From an uncultured Ellagibacter sp. (GTDB lineage: Bacteria; Actinomycetota; Coriobacteriia; Coriobacteriales; Eggerthellaceae): a stretch of 25,600 nt of DNA. Below, piece by piece: positions 7,324 through 15,295 of the stretch. Both the position numbers and the translations under genes were made by a program. The number at the start of each line of letters is the position of its first letter. The first letter of the stretch is position 1. The stretch is taken from NCBI RefSeq assembly GCF_934617235.1, contig NZ_CAKTTZ010000036.1:1-25600 (forward strand), read 5' to 3'. The notes under the pieces are model-generated. The model did not search any database. It worked only from the letters and a program-made list of their open reading frames with translations, and had not been told where the DNA came from.

Positions 7324-8961
7324 ATGACCAAACGTAACGAGCAATCCGCTCCTTCCCACGGAAAACATGCAGCCCACGCTAAGAAGGCTCCAGTTGAGAT
7401 GCCTCGCGTCGCGTCCTTTCATGGCGAAACTCAAGCGATGCCTGCTGTGAACCCTGCGACTCCGCAGGCCTTCAGCACGGCGGGGACATACGGTATCGAC
7501 GGGTTCGGTCCCGAATCCGGTGCTGGACCGTCTTCGGACGGCAAGCGCCGTGGTGCCCGAATCGCGGGAATCGTGATCGGCGTCATTTTCGGCATTCTGC
7601 TTGTTGTCTACCTTGTGGGCGTCGCCATCTTCTCGGGTCATTTTTGGCCGAAGGCGATGATCGGATCGCGCGACATTTCCTTCCAGACGCCTGATGAGGT
7701 TACTTCAGTCCTCGAGCAGGGAATCGAGAAGTATTCGCTGCGCGTCCACGGTGACGGGCTGGACGTCACGCTTACGGCGAATGAGGCGGGTGTGCGCTTC
7801 AATGCCGAGCAAATCGTGAACGAGATGTTTGCCGAGGCGAATGAATGGGCATGGCCGGTTGAGGTGTTTCGCGAGCACGATGAAACCGACAGCCTTGTTG
7901 CCACCCTCGATGAGTCCGGCGTTGCCGACAAGCTCCACGAGGCCATCGATGCCGTGAACGAGAACACGGTTGCGCCAGTGAACGCGACGGTGGCATACGA
8001 TGAAAACGCGAAGATGTTCACAATCGTGAAGGAGCAATACGGCACGCAGATCAACACCGATGTGGTGATGCAGGACGTGGCTCAAGCCGTTGCCACGCTC
8101 GAAAGCGAGGTCGAGCTCGATGAGCGGGCGCTCTCGCAGCCGACGATTTTCTCGACCGATCAATGCGTGATAGATGCGGCATCGAAGGCGAACAGCATGA
8201 TCCTTGCGAATGTGCAGCTTTTGATGGCGGGAACGAACGCACTCGTATTTGACGCCTCGGTGATCGGACCCTGTATCGCGATAGGGGAGGACTGCTCGGT
8301 TTCCCTGAACGAGGACGCGCTCGGTGCCTGGGCTGATGAGGTCGCTGCGGCCTATACGACGGTCGGCTCCACGCGCTCCTATATGCGTGCCGATGGTGCG
8401 CAGTTCAGCGTATCGGGTGGCTCGTATGGCTGGAAAGTCGACCGCGATGCGCTCTACGATTGGGCGAAGGCGGCGATCGAGGCGGATCAGACGGGCGAAG
8501 CGGAACTGCCGTGCAGCCAAACCGCGAACGCATGGAATGGCGTCGGCGGCCGTGATTGGGGTGCCCGCTATATCGATATCGACCTTTCGGCGCAGCATGC
8601 GCGGCTCTTTGACGAGAACGGCGAGGTCATTTGGGAGTCCGACATCGTGAGCGGCAAGCCGCGCGGTGGTTCGGGCAGCCTTACCCCCCAAGGTGTGTAC
8701 GTCATCAACTCGAATTCCGGCGGATCGACGCTTGAAGGCACCAACGACGACGGCTCGAAGTATAAGACCCCCGTCACCTATTGGATGCCCTTTGTTGGAA
8801 ACCTCATCGGCCTTCACGATGCCAGCTGGCAATACGCGTTCGGCGGTACGCGCTATCGGGACGGCGCAGGCTCGCATGGGTGCGTGAACCTTCCTCCGAG
8901 CAAAGCTGCCGAGCTGCACAACCTTTGCCGCGTGGGCGATGTCGTGGTGTCGCACTGGTAA
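7324..8961 (+). CDS. Membrane-anchored L,D-transpeptidase (YkuD domain)
   Basis: Predicted to make 3-3 cross-links in peptidoglycan, or attach proteins to it, outside the membrane. I start it at ATG 7324; the frame is open upstream, but the predicted promoter lies at 7274 and the upstream residues look non-coding. AGGA touches the start codon closely, so initiation strength is uncertain. Of 545 residues, 1-78 are a flexible cytoplasmic segment rich in Ala/Pro/Gly. One transmembrane helix (about 79-103) follows a basic GKRRGAR. Residues about 125-400 resemble the PG_binding_4 repeats usual before YkuD. The YkuD catalytic domain is about 415-545, with the nucleophile in SHGCVN (Cys520) and an upstream His in GLHDASW. 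The architecture matches actinobacterial and firmicute single-pass L,D-transpeptidases. It lies downstream of ssrA but is transcriptionally separate. Confidence 0.93.
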   Translation: MTKRNEQSAPSHGKHAAHAKKAPVEMPRVASFHGETQAMPAVNPATPQAFSTAGTYGIDGFGPESGAGPSSDGKRRGARIAGIVIGVIFGILLVVYLVGVAIFSGHFWPKAMIGSRDISFQTPDEVTSVLEQGIEKYSLRVHGDGLDVTLTANEAGVRFNAEQIVNEMFAEANEWAWPVEVFREHDETDSLVATLDESGVADKLHEAIDAVNENTVAPVNATVAYDENAKMFTIVKEQYGTQINTDVVMQDVAQAVATLESEVELDERALSQPTIFSTDQCVIDAASKANSMILANVQLLMAGTNALVFDASVIGPCIAIGEDCSVSLNEDALGAWADEVAAAYTTVGSTRSYMRADGAQFSVSGGSYGWKVDRDALYDWAKAAIEADQTGEAELPCSQTANAWNGVGGRDWGARYIDIDLSAQHARLFDENGEVIWESDIVSGKPRGGSGSLTPQGVYVINSNSGGSTLEGTNDDGSKYKTPVTYWMPFVGNLIGLHDASWQYAFGGTRYRDGAGSHGCVNLPPSKAAELHNLCRVGDVVVSHW

Positions 8962-8962
8962 G

Positions 8963-9006
8963 AAAAAACGAGCCTGCTTGCGTTTGATGCGCGGGCAGAC
9001 TTTTTT
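8963..9006. terminator. Bidirectional intrinsic terminator between convergent genes
   Basis: CTGCTTGCG (8974-8982) and CGCGGGCAG (8990-8998) form a 9-bp stem with two G-U pairs and a 7-base loop. A T6 run follows at 9001-9006 and an A6 run precedes at 8963-8968. It can therefore stop both the L,D-transpeptidase transcript and the convergent ybaK-like transcript. Confidence 0.85.
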
Positions 9007-9039
9007 GTTAGCTGATGGTTTGGTGCCAGCGTGGTGCAG

Positions 9040-9525
9040 TTAGCGCACCGTGATATCGGCGTAGCGAAGGGGAATGACCTTCTCAAGGTCGCTTGGGGCA
9101 AGCTCGACCTGGCATCCGATACGCCCACCCGAGAAGATGATCGTGTCGAAGAGCTGCGCGGTTTCATCTATGATGGTGGTGAAGAGCTTCTTCATTCCAA
9201 CGGGTGAGCACCCTCCATGCACATAGCCCGTAAGAGGCAAGAGTTCCTTCGATTTCAGCATGCTGACAGCCTTCTCGCCGACGGCTGCTGCCGCTTTCTT
9301 CAAGTCGAGTTCTTCAGCGACGGGCACCATGAACACGTAATGCTCGCCGGATTTCGCGACGGTGACAAGTGTTTTGAACGTTTGGTCGGGGTCCTGCCCG
9401 AGGAGGTTTGCCACTTCGACGCCCGAAAGCGCCTTCTCACAAGGGAAGACGTGGCTTTCGAAGGGTACGCCTGCGGCCTCGATTTCCCGCATGGCGTTTG
9501 TTTTCGTTTCTTTCTGCTTTGACAT
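9040..9525 (-). CDS. ybaK: YbaK/EbsC-family aminoacyl-tRNA (Cys-tRNA-Pro) deacylase
   Basis: Trans-editing enzyme that hydrolyses mischarged tRNA, typically Cys-tRNA(Pro), in the cytoplasm. The 161-residue protein has the normal YbaK length and order. An N-terminal FESHVFPCE segment is followed by QTFKTLVTVAKSGEHYVFMVPV, and then EELDLKKAAAAVGEKAVSML, whose lysine/alanine-rich helix precedes the substrate pocket. LTGYVHGGCSPVGMKK is the family hallmark (GYxxGGxSPxG), and IIFSGGRIGCQVELAPSDL follows. I chose ATG 9525 (AAGGAG 8-9 bases upstream); the frame upstream is not protein-like. It is divergent from the marR gene. Assignment to YbaK rather than the related ProX or EbsC branches is by overall resemblance only. 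Confidence 0.92.
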   Translation of the reverse strand: MSKQKETKTNAMREIEAAGVPFESHVFPCEKALSGVEVANLLGQDPDQTFKTLVTVAKSGEHYVFMVPVAEELDLKKAAAAVGEKAVSMLKSKELLPLTGYVHGGCSPVGMKKLFTTIIDETAQLFDTIIFSGGRIGCQVELAPSDLEKVIPLRYADITVR

Positions 9526-9553
9526 GTGCTCACTCCTTGACCGTCGTTTCGGA

Positions 9554-9562
9554 AGAGTAGCA
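9554..9562 (-). promoter_or_regulatory. Extended -10 promoter for the ybaK-like gene
   Basis: On the minus strand TG-C-TACTCT (complement of 9554-9562) gives a predicted start about 22 bases before ATG 9525. No clear -35 is present. It uses the same TGCTA- core as other promoters here. Confidence 0.4.
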
Positions 9563-9607
9563 CATCTTTGGTGAAAAGATGCAGTGAATCGTTTCTCCCC
9601 TGCTAGA

Positions 9608-9642
9608 TGTTTTAGCTGTGATATATTTTCGCAGCTAAAACA
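9608..9642. promoter_or_regulatory. Perfect palindromic operator overlapping the marR -10 region
   Basis: TGTTTTAGCTG (9608-9618) and CAGCTAAAACA (9632-9642) are perfect 11-base inverted repeats around a 13-base AT-rich centre that contains TATATT. A dimeric MarR-family protein bound here would occlude the promoter of its own operon. The dyad lies 38 bases before the chosen GTG start. Confidence 0.72.
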
Positions 9643-9679
9643 ATCATCGCGAAATAAGATGGGAAAAGGGGTTTGCTGC

Positions 9680-10237
9680 GTGGACCAATCCATCATCGAG
9701 CTGAAGCAGAGGCTCTTCGCTGCCACAAGGCGCATGCGCCAAAGCAGGTCGCACCCGCCATTGCTAGAGGGCATCACGTCGGCAGAGGCCTTCGTTTTGA
9801 TGTCGATCTCTCAACTTATGTCCGACGGGAAACGTGTTCGGTCGGGCGATGTCGCCAAATGCGGGCACAGCACTCCCAGTGCGACGTCGCAGGCGCTCAA
9901 GTCTCTCGAAAAGAAGGGCTTCATCACGAGGCATCGCGATGAAGACGACAGCCGCGGGGTGACGGTGTGCCTTACCGACCTCGGCTGGGAATACGAGCGG
10001 ATGAACAGGCGTATGCACGATCGGCGCCTCGAGGAGCTTCTCGAGTTTCTCGGGGAAGACGACGCGCGCGAGTTCGCCCGCATTGCCGAGCGCTTATCAG
10101 ATTTCGAGAGCAGCCATCCCTGGAAGCCATTTCCAGAAGAAGCAGACGAGAGCGAAGTGCCGCCTTTGTGCGGCGATGACAAGCAGGAAGCCGCAGCATG
10201 CGATGGTGCGGGGGAAGGCGGTGCGCGATGCGAATAG
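9680..10237 (+). CDS. MarR-family transcriptional regulator of the adjacent ABC exporter
   Basis: Winged-helix regulator of 185 residues. Residues about 30-105 hold the MarR fold: an ITSAEAFVLMSI helix, the recognition region DVAKCGHSTPSATSQALKSLEKKGF, and the wing DEDDSRGVTVCLTDLG, which matches the DxxDxR...LT signature. The C-terminal 40 residues are acidic, cysteine-containing and probably disordered, longer than most MarR proteins. I chose GTG 9680 because AAAAGGGG lies about 9 bases upstream; ATG 9659 has no ribosome binding site. Its stop overlaps the ATG of the first ABC gene by 10 bases, so translation is coupled. Neighbour pairs of this kind usually encode drug- or metabolite-responsive repressors of efflux. 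The effector cannot be inferred. Confidence 0.92.
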   Translation: MDQSIIELKQRLFAATRRMRQSRSHPPLLEGITSAEAFVLMSISQLMSDGKRVRSGDVAKCGHSTPSATSQALKSLEKKGFITRHRDEDDSRGVTVCLTDLGWEYERMNRRMHDRRLEELLEFLGEDDAREFARIAERLSDFESSHPWKPFPEEADESEVPPLCGDDKQEAAACDGAGEGGARCE

Positions 10238-12393
10238 CCAAAAACCTTGCGCACCACAAGATCGCCGTGCTGCTCATCGTGGTGCTTCTTGCCGTGCAGG
10301 CATTCTGCGACCTGTCGCTCCCTAACTACACATCCGACATCGTCGATGTCGGCATCCAGCAATCTGGCGTCGAGCACGCCTCCGCAGAGAAGCTTTCTGC
10401 GCGCACGCATGACCTCATCGAGATGATGCTGCCCGAATCCGACGAGCAGCTTTTCGCGGATGCGTACGACAAGACCGCGGATGGGGAGTATGAGCTCACC
10501 GCAACTGGGCAGGCGCAGCGATCCGATCTCGATGGCGTTATGGCGCTGCCGCTGTCCGTTGTCCATTATGCCGACCAGATTCCCGACTTTGATCTTGACC
10601 AGGTGAAAGCCGCCTATGATGCCGGGCTTGTGAGCAAGGACGATGTGCTGTCCATGCTCGATAAGGCTCGCGAGTCGATGGGGGACATGGCCGATACGCT
10701 CATCGCGCAGCAGGGTATCGCGGCGGCGCGGGCGGAATACGAGGAGCTCGGTGTCGACACGAATGCCATGCAGATGGACTACCTCGTGTCCACGGGCGCA
10801 AAGATGCTTCTGCTTTCGGCGCTCGGCATGCTGGTTGCGATTGCGGTTGGGTTCCTGGCGTCGCGAACGGCGGCGAGCGTGGGTCGCTCGTTGCGCGGAC
10901 GGCTCTTTGACAAGGTGGTCACCTTCTCCGATGCCGAGATCCAGTCCTTCAGCGCGGCTTCGCTGATCACGCGTGGGACAAACGATGTCCAGCAGGTCCA
11001 GATGGTCACGGTGATGCTTCTGCGCATGGTCCTCTATGCACCCATCCTCGCCATTGGCGGCATCATCATGATCGCGAACACCAACCTGTCCATGGGCTGG
11101 ATCGTTATCGTCGCCGTGCTTGCGATCGGGCTTATCCTCGTCGTGCTCATGAAGATCGCTATGCCGAAATTCAAGATCATGCAGAAGCTCATCGACCGCG
11201 TGAACCTCGTGTCGCGCGAGATGCTCATGGGGTTGTCGGTCGTGAGAGCGTTCAATCGCGAGAAGCATGAGGAGGAGCGCTTCGACGAGGCGAGCACGCG
11301 ACTGATGAAGACGCAGCTGTTCACGAACCGCGTGATGACGTTCATGATGCCGCTTATGATGCTCATCATGAACCTCGTGTCGGTCGGAATCGTCTGGTTC
11401 GGCGGCCATGCCATCGATGCGGGCGCGCTCCAAACGGGCGACCTCATTGCGTTCATCACCTACTCCATGGTCATCATCATGGGCTTTCTCATGATCGGCA
11501 TGCTCTCCATCATGCTTCCACGTGCCGATGTGGCTGCCCGCCGTATCGAAGAGGTCCTCGAATGCGAGCCCTCGATTCGCGACCCTGAACCTGCCGTTTC
11601 CAAGGATGCTGAGCTTTCGGCTTGCGATGCGCCGGGCGCTGAGTTCGCTTTCCGCGATGTGAGCTTCAAGTACTCGGATTCTGCGGAAAACGTGCTCGAT
11701 CACGTCGATTTCACCTGCCAGCCTGGAAAGACCACGGCCATCATCGGTAGTACCGGTAGCGGAAAGTCGACTATCGTGAAACTGGCGCTGAGGTTCTACG
11801 ATGTCAGCCAGGGAAGCGTTACCATCGATGGCATTGACGTGCGAGACGTGAGTCAGCATGCGCTGCGCGAGCAGCTGGGGTACGTTCCCCAGAAGGCGTT
11901 CCTGTTCAGCGGCACGATTTCCAGCAATATTGCCTATGGCGCGGAAGGTGCCGATGACGAGCGGATTCGCGAGGCGGCGGATATCGCTCAGGCGAGTGAG
12001 TTCATCGACGAGAAACCGGAAGGGTTTGGGAGTCCTGTTGCCCAAGGTGGCACGAACGTCTCCGGCGGCCAGCGTCAGCGACTTGCCATCGCCCGCGCGC
12101 TTGCGACCGACGCGCGCGTCTTCCTCTTCGACGACAGTTTCAGCGCCCTTGATTACAAAACCGATGCTGCGCTTCGTCATGAGCTTGAGGCGCGTCTGGG
12201 CGGCAAGACCGTGATCATCGTGGCGCAGCGCATTTCGACTGTTCTCAGCGCCGATCAGATCATCGTGCTTGATGAGGGCCGCGTCGTCGGCAAGGGCACG
12301 CATGCGGAGCTGATGGAGCAGTGCGAGGAATATCGCGAGATCGCCATGTCACAGCTATCCGAAGAAGAGCTTGAGGGAGGTGGTGTGCGATGA
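10228..12393 (+). CDS. ABC exporter half-transporter with degenerate ATP site and large external loop
   Basis: Type-I (MsbA-like) ABC half-transporter of 721 residues, fused membrane and ATPase domains, in the inner membrane. ATG 10228 overlaps the marR stop and follows GGGGAAGG. TM1 spans about residues 11-30. An unusually long extracytoplasmic insert of about 140 residues (45-185), acidic and helical, precedes TM2 (192-212), and further TM helices run to about 430. In the nucleotide-binding domain, Walker A is GSTGSGKS (507-514) and the signature VSGGQ (611-615) is intact. After Walker B the catalytic Glu is replaced by Asp636 (FLFDDSFSALD), and the H-loop His by Gln667 (VAQRIS). That is the pattern of the degenerate-site subunit of heterodimeric exporters. 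Its partner is the next gene, which overlaps it as ATGA. The substrate is unknown; multidrug or lipid export is plausible. Confidence 0.94.
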   Translation: MRIAKNLAHHKIAVLLIVVLLAVQAFCDLSLPNYTSDIVDVGIQQSGVEHASAEKLSARTHDLIEMMLPESDEQLFADAYDKTADGEYELTATGQAQRSDLDGVMALPLSVVHYADQIPDFDLDQVKAAYDAGLVSKDDVLSMLDKARESMGDMADTLIAQQGIAAARAEYEELGVDTNAMQMDYLVSTGAKMLLLSALGMLVAIAVGFLASRTAASVGRSLRGRLFDKVVTFSDAEIQSFSAASLITRGTNDVQQVQMVTVMLLRMVLYAPILAIGGIIMIANTNLSMGWIVIVAVLAIGLILVVLMKIAMPKFKIMQKLIDRVNLVSREMLMGLSVVRAFNREKHEEERFDEASTRLMKTQLFTNRVMTFMMPLMMLIMNLVSVGIVWFGGHAIDAGALQTGDLIAFITYSMVIIMGFLMIGMLSIMLPRADVAARRIEEVLECEPSIRDPEPAVSKDAELSACDAPGAEFAFRDVSFKYSDSAENVLDHVDFTCQPGKTTAIIGSTGSGKSTIVKLALRFYDVSQGSVTIDGIDVRDVSQHALREQLGYVPQKAFLFSGTISSNIAYGAEGADDERIREAADIAQASEFIDEKPEGFGSPVAQGGTNVSGGQRQRLAIARALATDARVFLFDDSFSALDYKTDAALRHELEARLGGKTVIIVAQRISTVLSADQIIVLDEGRVVGKGTHAELMEQCEEYREIAMSQLSEEELEGGGVR

Positions 12394-14249
12394 GCGAGAA
12401 TTCCCAGGATTTGAAGAAAGCGACGCAGCGCCGTCGTCCTCCGCATGGGCCGGGCGCGCGAATGATGCCTGGCGAGAAGGCGAAGGACTTCAAAGGGACC
12501 ATCGCCAAGCTTGTGCGATTCATGGGGCAGTTCAAGGCGTCTCTCATCGTCGCCATCGTGTTCGCCATCTGCTCGGCAGCCTTCAGCATCGTGGGTCCGA
12601 AGGTGCTCTCGCAAGCGACGACCGAGCTGTTCAACGGCATCGTCGCGAAAATCGACGGTACGGGCGGCATCGACTTCGACGCCATCGCTGGCATCATCGG
12701 CGCGACGCTTGCCCTGTATCTCGTCAGTGCAGCATGCAGCTTTTTACAAGGATGGATGATGACGAGCGTGTCGCAGCGCACCTGTTATGGGCTTCGCCGC
12801 GCCATCGCCGAGAAGATCGATCGCGTGCCCGTTGGCTATTTCGAGCGCAACTCAATCGGCGACACGCTCTCGCGCATCACCAACGACGTCGATACGCTCG
12901 GGCAGAGCTTAAATCAGGGCGTCACGCAGATGATTACGTCGATCACGACCCTCATCGGCGTCATTGCGATGATGGTTTCGATCAACCTGGCGATGACGGG
13001 GATCACCCTTGTGATGCTCCCGGTTTCGCTTGTGCTCATCATGATCGTGGTCAAGCTCTCGCAGAAGCACTTCCGCGCCCAGCAGGAGAAGCTTGGCGAG
13101 ATCAACGGGCAGGTCGAAGAGACGTTTTCGGGCCATGCGGTCGTGCGCGCCTTCAACCAGGAGAAGGCCTGCGAGGAGCGCTTCGGCGAAACGAACGACA
13201 AGCTCTACGAAAGCGCCTGGAAATCGCAGTTTCTTTCGGGTCTCATGCAGCCTGTCATGAACTTCGTGGGGAACTTGGGCTATGTCGCGGTGGCTTTGGC
13301 AGGCAGCGTGTTTGCGGTGCAAGGCGCCATCACGGTGGGCGATATCCAGGCGTTTATCCAGTACGTGAAGAACTTCACGCAGCCAATAACGCAGTTGACC
13401 CAGGTGAGTAACGTGCTGCAGCAAATGGCGGCAGCGGCAGAGCGCATCTTTGCCTTCTTGGAGGAAGAGGAGCTTGCACCCGAGGAACCCAAGGCGTCCA
13501 CAGCGCAGGTTCCCTGCAACGTGGAATTCGATCATGTTCGCTTCGGATATTCGCCTGACAAGGTTGTCATCAACGACTTCTCGGCGAAAGTTTCCGAAGG
13601 TCAGACGGTTGCCATCGTCGGGCCGACGGGTGCGGGCAAGACGACCATGGTAAAGCTGCTCATGCGTTTCTACGACGTCGACGGCGGTGCTATCCGCATC
13701 GGCGGTGTCGATGCACGCGACTTCGCGCGCTCCGATGTGCGCTCGCTGTTTGGCATGGTGCTTCAGGACACCTGGCTGTTCAGCGGGACGATTCGCGACA
13801 ATATCCGCTACGGCAAGCTCGATGCGACCGACGCGGAAGTAGAGGCTGCGGCGCGTGCGGGTTGTGCCCACCACTTCATCAGCACGCTGCCTGGCGGCTA
13901 CGACTTCGTGATCAACGAGGATGCGAGCAACATAAGCCAAGGCCAGCGCCAGCTTCTCACAATCGCGCGTGCAATCTTGGCGAACCGGCGTATGCTTATC
14001 CTCGACGAGGCGACAAGCTCGGTGGACACGCGTACCGAGGAGCGCATCCAGCGGGCGATGGACAACCTCATGGAAGGTCGCACGTCTTTCGTCATTGCGC
14101 ACCGGCTCTCGACGATTCGCTCGGCTGACCTGATCTTGGTCATGCAGCATGGCGATATCGTCGAGCAGGGCACCCACGATGAGCTGCTCGCCCGCGGTGG
14201 CTTTTATGCGGAACTCTACAATTCGCAGTTCGACGAGGGCGAAGAGTAG
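12390..14249 (+). CDS. ABC exporter half-transporter, canonical ATPase partner
   Basis: Second half-transporter (619 residues), translationally coupled to the first by an ATGA overlap and preceded by GGGAGG. The N-terminal 35 residues are basic and cytoplasmic. Six TM helices lie between about 50 and 330 without the long loop of its partner. Walker A is GPTGAGKT (411-418). Walker B is MLILDE with catalytic Glu540, and the H-loop has His571 (IAHRLST), so these ATP-site residues are canonical. Its signature is ISQGQ (515-519) instead of LSGGQ. Since each composite site pairs Walker motifs of one subunit with the signature of the other, the competent site combines this protein's Walker motifs with the partner's VSGGQ. 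The other site combines Asp636/Gln667 with ISQGQ and is probably inactive. A hairpin follows the stop codon. Confidence 0.95.
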   Translation: MSENSQDLKKATQRRRPPHGPGARMMPGEKAKDFKGTIAKLVRFMGQFKASLIVAIVFAICSAAFSIVGPKVLSQATTELFNGIVAKIDGTGGIDFDAIAGIIGATLALYLVSAACSFLQGWMMTSVSQRTCYGLRRAIAEKIDRVPVGYFERNSIGDTLSRITNDVDTLGQSLNQGVTQMITSITTLIGVIAMMVSINLAMTGITLVMLPVSLVLIMIVVKLSQKHFRAQQEKLGEINGQVEETFSGHAVVRAFNQEKACEERFGETNDKLYESAWKSQFLSGLMQPVMNFVGNLGYVAVALAGSVFAVQGAITVGDIQAFIQYVKNFTQPITQLTQVSNVLQQMAAAAERIFAFLEEEELAPEEPKASTAQVPCNVEFDHVRFGYSPDKVVINDFSAKVSEGQTVAIVGPTGAGKTTMVKLLMRFYDVDGGAIRIGGVDARDFARSDVRSLFGMVLQDTWLFSGTIRDNIRYGKLDATDAEVEAAARAGCAHHFISTLPGGYDFVINEDASNISQGQRQLLTIARAILANRRMLILDEATSSVDTRTEERIQRAMDNLMEGRTSFVIAHRLSTIRSADLILVMQHGDIVEQGTHDELLARGGFYAELYNSQFDEGEE

Positions 14250-14259
14250 GTATCCTGTG

Positions 14260-14290
14260 CAAGGGCGTCTTTCGAAGGCGCCCTTGATTT
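14260..14290 (+). terminator. Stem-loop terminator after the ABC exporter operon
   Basis: CAAGGGCGTCTT (14260-14271) and AAGGCGCCCTTG (14275-14286) form a 12-bp stem with one G-U pair and a 3-base loop. The following ATTT is a short T-run, so termination may be partial and allow some read-through into the HAD gene. Confidence 0.7.
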
Positions 14291-14320
14291 GCCCATAAGT
14301 TGATTCCCAGTGGAGTATTC

Positions 14321-15118
14321 GTGGAAGAAAGCGCAGATAATTCGCAAGTTTCGTCCGATTCGAACACCGCGGGTGCGGCATTAACCGCAGTATCCGGCAA
14401 GCCGTTGCCAAGCGATGCGCCCGACGATTTGTCTCGGTTCACGCAGCCTGATGGGCTCGTCCACATCGCAGCATTCGATTTCGACGGAACCTGCATCTCG
14501 GGGAACTCCCCTGTGCTTTTGGTTCGTCGCCTTATGAAGCTCGGCATGCTTGAGAAAAGCGTCCTTGCACGCATCTTGCTGTGGGGAATTGCCTATAAGT
14601 TGCGCCTTCCTCAGAATGAAAGCTGGGTGCGCGGGCTGGTGTTTCGCGCCTTTGCCGGCGAGCCGGTGTCGCGTGTCGACGACTTCTTGTGCGATTTCTA
14701 CGACTCGGATGTGGCGTGCCTGTTCAGGGAGCACGCCGATGCGGAGCTTTCACGCCATAAGGCAGAAGGCCGTGTTGTCGTGCTCGTGTCTGCGACGTTC
14801 GAGCCCATCGCCCGCCGCGCGATGGAGACGCACCCCATTGATTTTCAGATTGCAACGCGCATGCGTGTTGCCGCTGATGGAAGCTATACCTGCGATGTCG
14901 AGGGGCTTCCCGTCGAGGGGGACCAGAAAATCGTGCGGTTGCGCGAGTTCGCCGATGAGCGCTTTGGCGCTGGCAAGTGGGTCCTCGATGCCGCCTATGG
15001 CGATCACCATTCGGATCGCACGCTTCTCGGAGCAGCGGTCAACCCTGTCGCTGTCACGCCCGATCGTCCTCTTGCGAGAACGGCGACGCGTGAGGGTTGG
15101 CGTATCGCCGAGTGGTAG
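14321..15118 (+). CDS. HAD-IB family phosphatase (SerB-like)
   Basis: Haloacid-dehalogenase superfamily hydrolase, subclass IB (phosphoserine-phosphatase-like), probably acting on a small phosphorylated metabolite in the cytoplasm. I chose GTG 14321 (TGGAG 5 bases upstream); an in-frame TTG at 14300 is a weaker alternative. Of 265 residues the first 40 are a low-complexity Ser/Ala/Asp extension. The four HAD motifs are present: DFDGT (Asp53 nucleophile, Asp55 acid/base), VSATF (Ser157), Lys203 in GDQKIVRLREF, and GDHHSD (Asp228, Asp232). The helical cap lies between residues 65 and 145. HAD-IB members of this length can hydrolyse phosphoserine, phospholipid-type or sugar phosphates; the sequence does not tell which. 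No clear operon partner. Confidence 0.88.
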   Translation: MEESADNSQVSSDSNTAGAALTAVSGKPLPSDAPDDLSRFTQPDGLVHIAAFDFDGTCISGNSPVLLVRRLMKLGMLEKSVLARILLWGIAYKLRLPQNESWVRGLVFRAFAGEPVSRVDDFLCDFYDSDVACLFREHADAELSRHKAEGRVVVLVSATFEPIARRAMETHPIDFQIATRMRVAADGSYTCDVEGLPVEGDQKIVRLREFADERFGAGKWVLDAAYGDHHSDRTLLGAAVNPVAVTPDRPLARTATREGWRIAEW

Positions 15119-15163
15119 CGCCCTCAACAGGACGCGAAGACTCCCTCTCTCATAAGAATCCTT

Positions 15164-15187
15164 TTCCCATGTAAAGAATCGTGGGAA
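15164..15187. other. Dyad upstream of the AAA+-like gene
   Basis: TTCCCATG (15164-15171) and CGTGGGAA (15180-15187) pair over 8 bases (one G-T) around an 8-base spacer. No T-run follows on either strand. It lies about 15 bases upstream of the candidate -35 at 15200, where a regulator could bind. Confidence 0.3.
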
Positions 15188-15199
15188 TACGTGCACTTC

Positions 15200-15229
15200 G
15201 GGACAGATGTGTTACCTGTGGGCTAATAT
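15200..15229 (+). promoter_or_regulatory. Candidate promoter of the 15296-18226 operon
   Basis: GGGACA (15200-15205), 18-base spacer, TAATAT (15224-15229). The resulting leader of about 60 bases contains a perfect 7-bp hairpin, GATGCGT/ACGCATC (15253-15271), just before the ribosome binding site GGAGGTG (15284-15290). Confidence 0.45.
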
Positions 15230-15295
15230 AAGAAGTTAAAAATAGAGAGTGCGATGCGTGCTTAACGCATCTGCTTTACGATTGGAGGTGGGTCC

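Noticed and set aside
9811..12303. An 830-codon open frame on the minus strand
   Set aside because: It is antisense to the MarR and ABC genes, rich in His/Arg/Asp as expected of a high-GC shadow frame, and has no ribosome binding site or family resemblance.
12909..14411. A 500-codon minus-strand frame
   Set aside because: Antisense shadow of the second ABC half-transporter.
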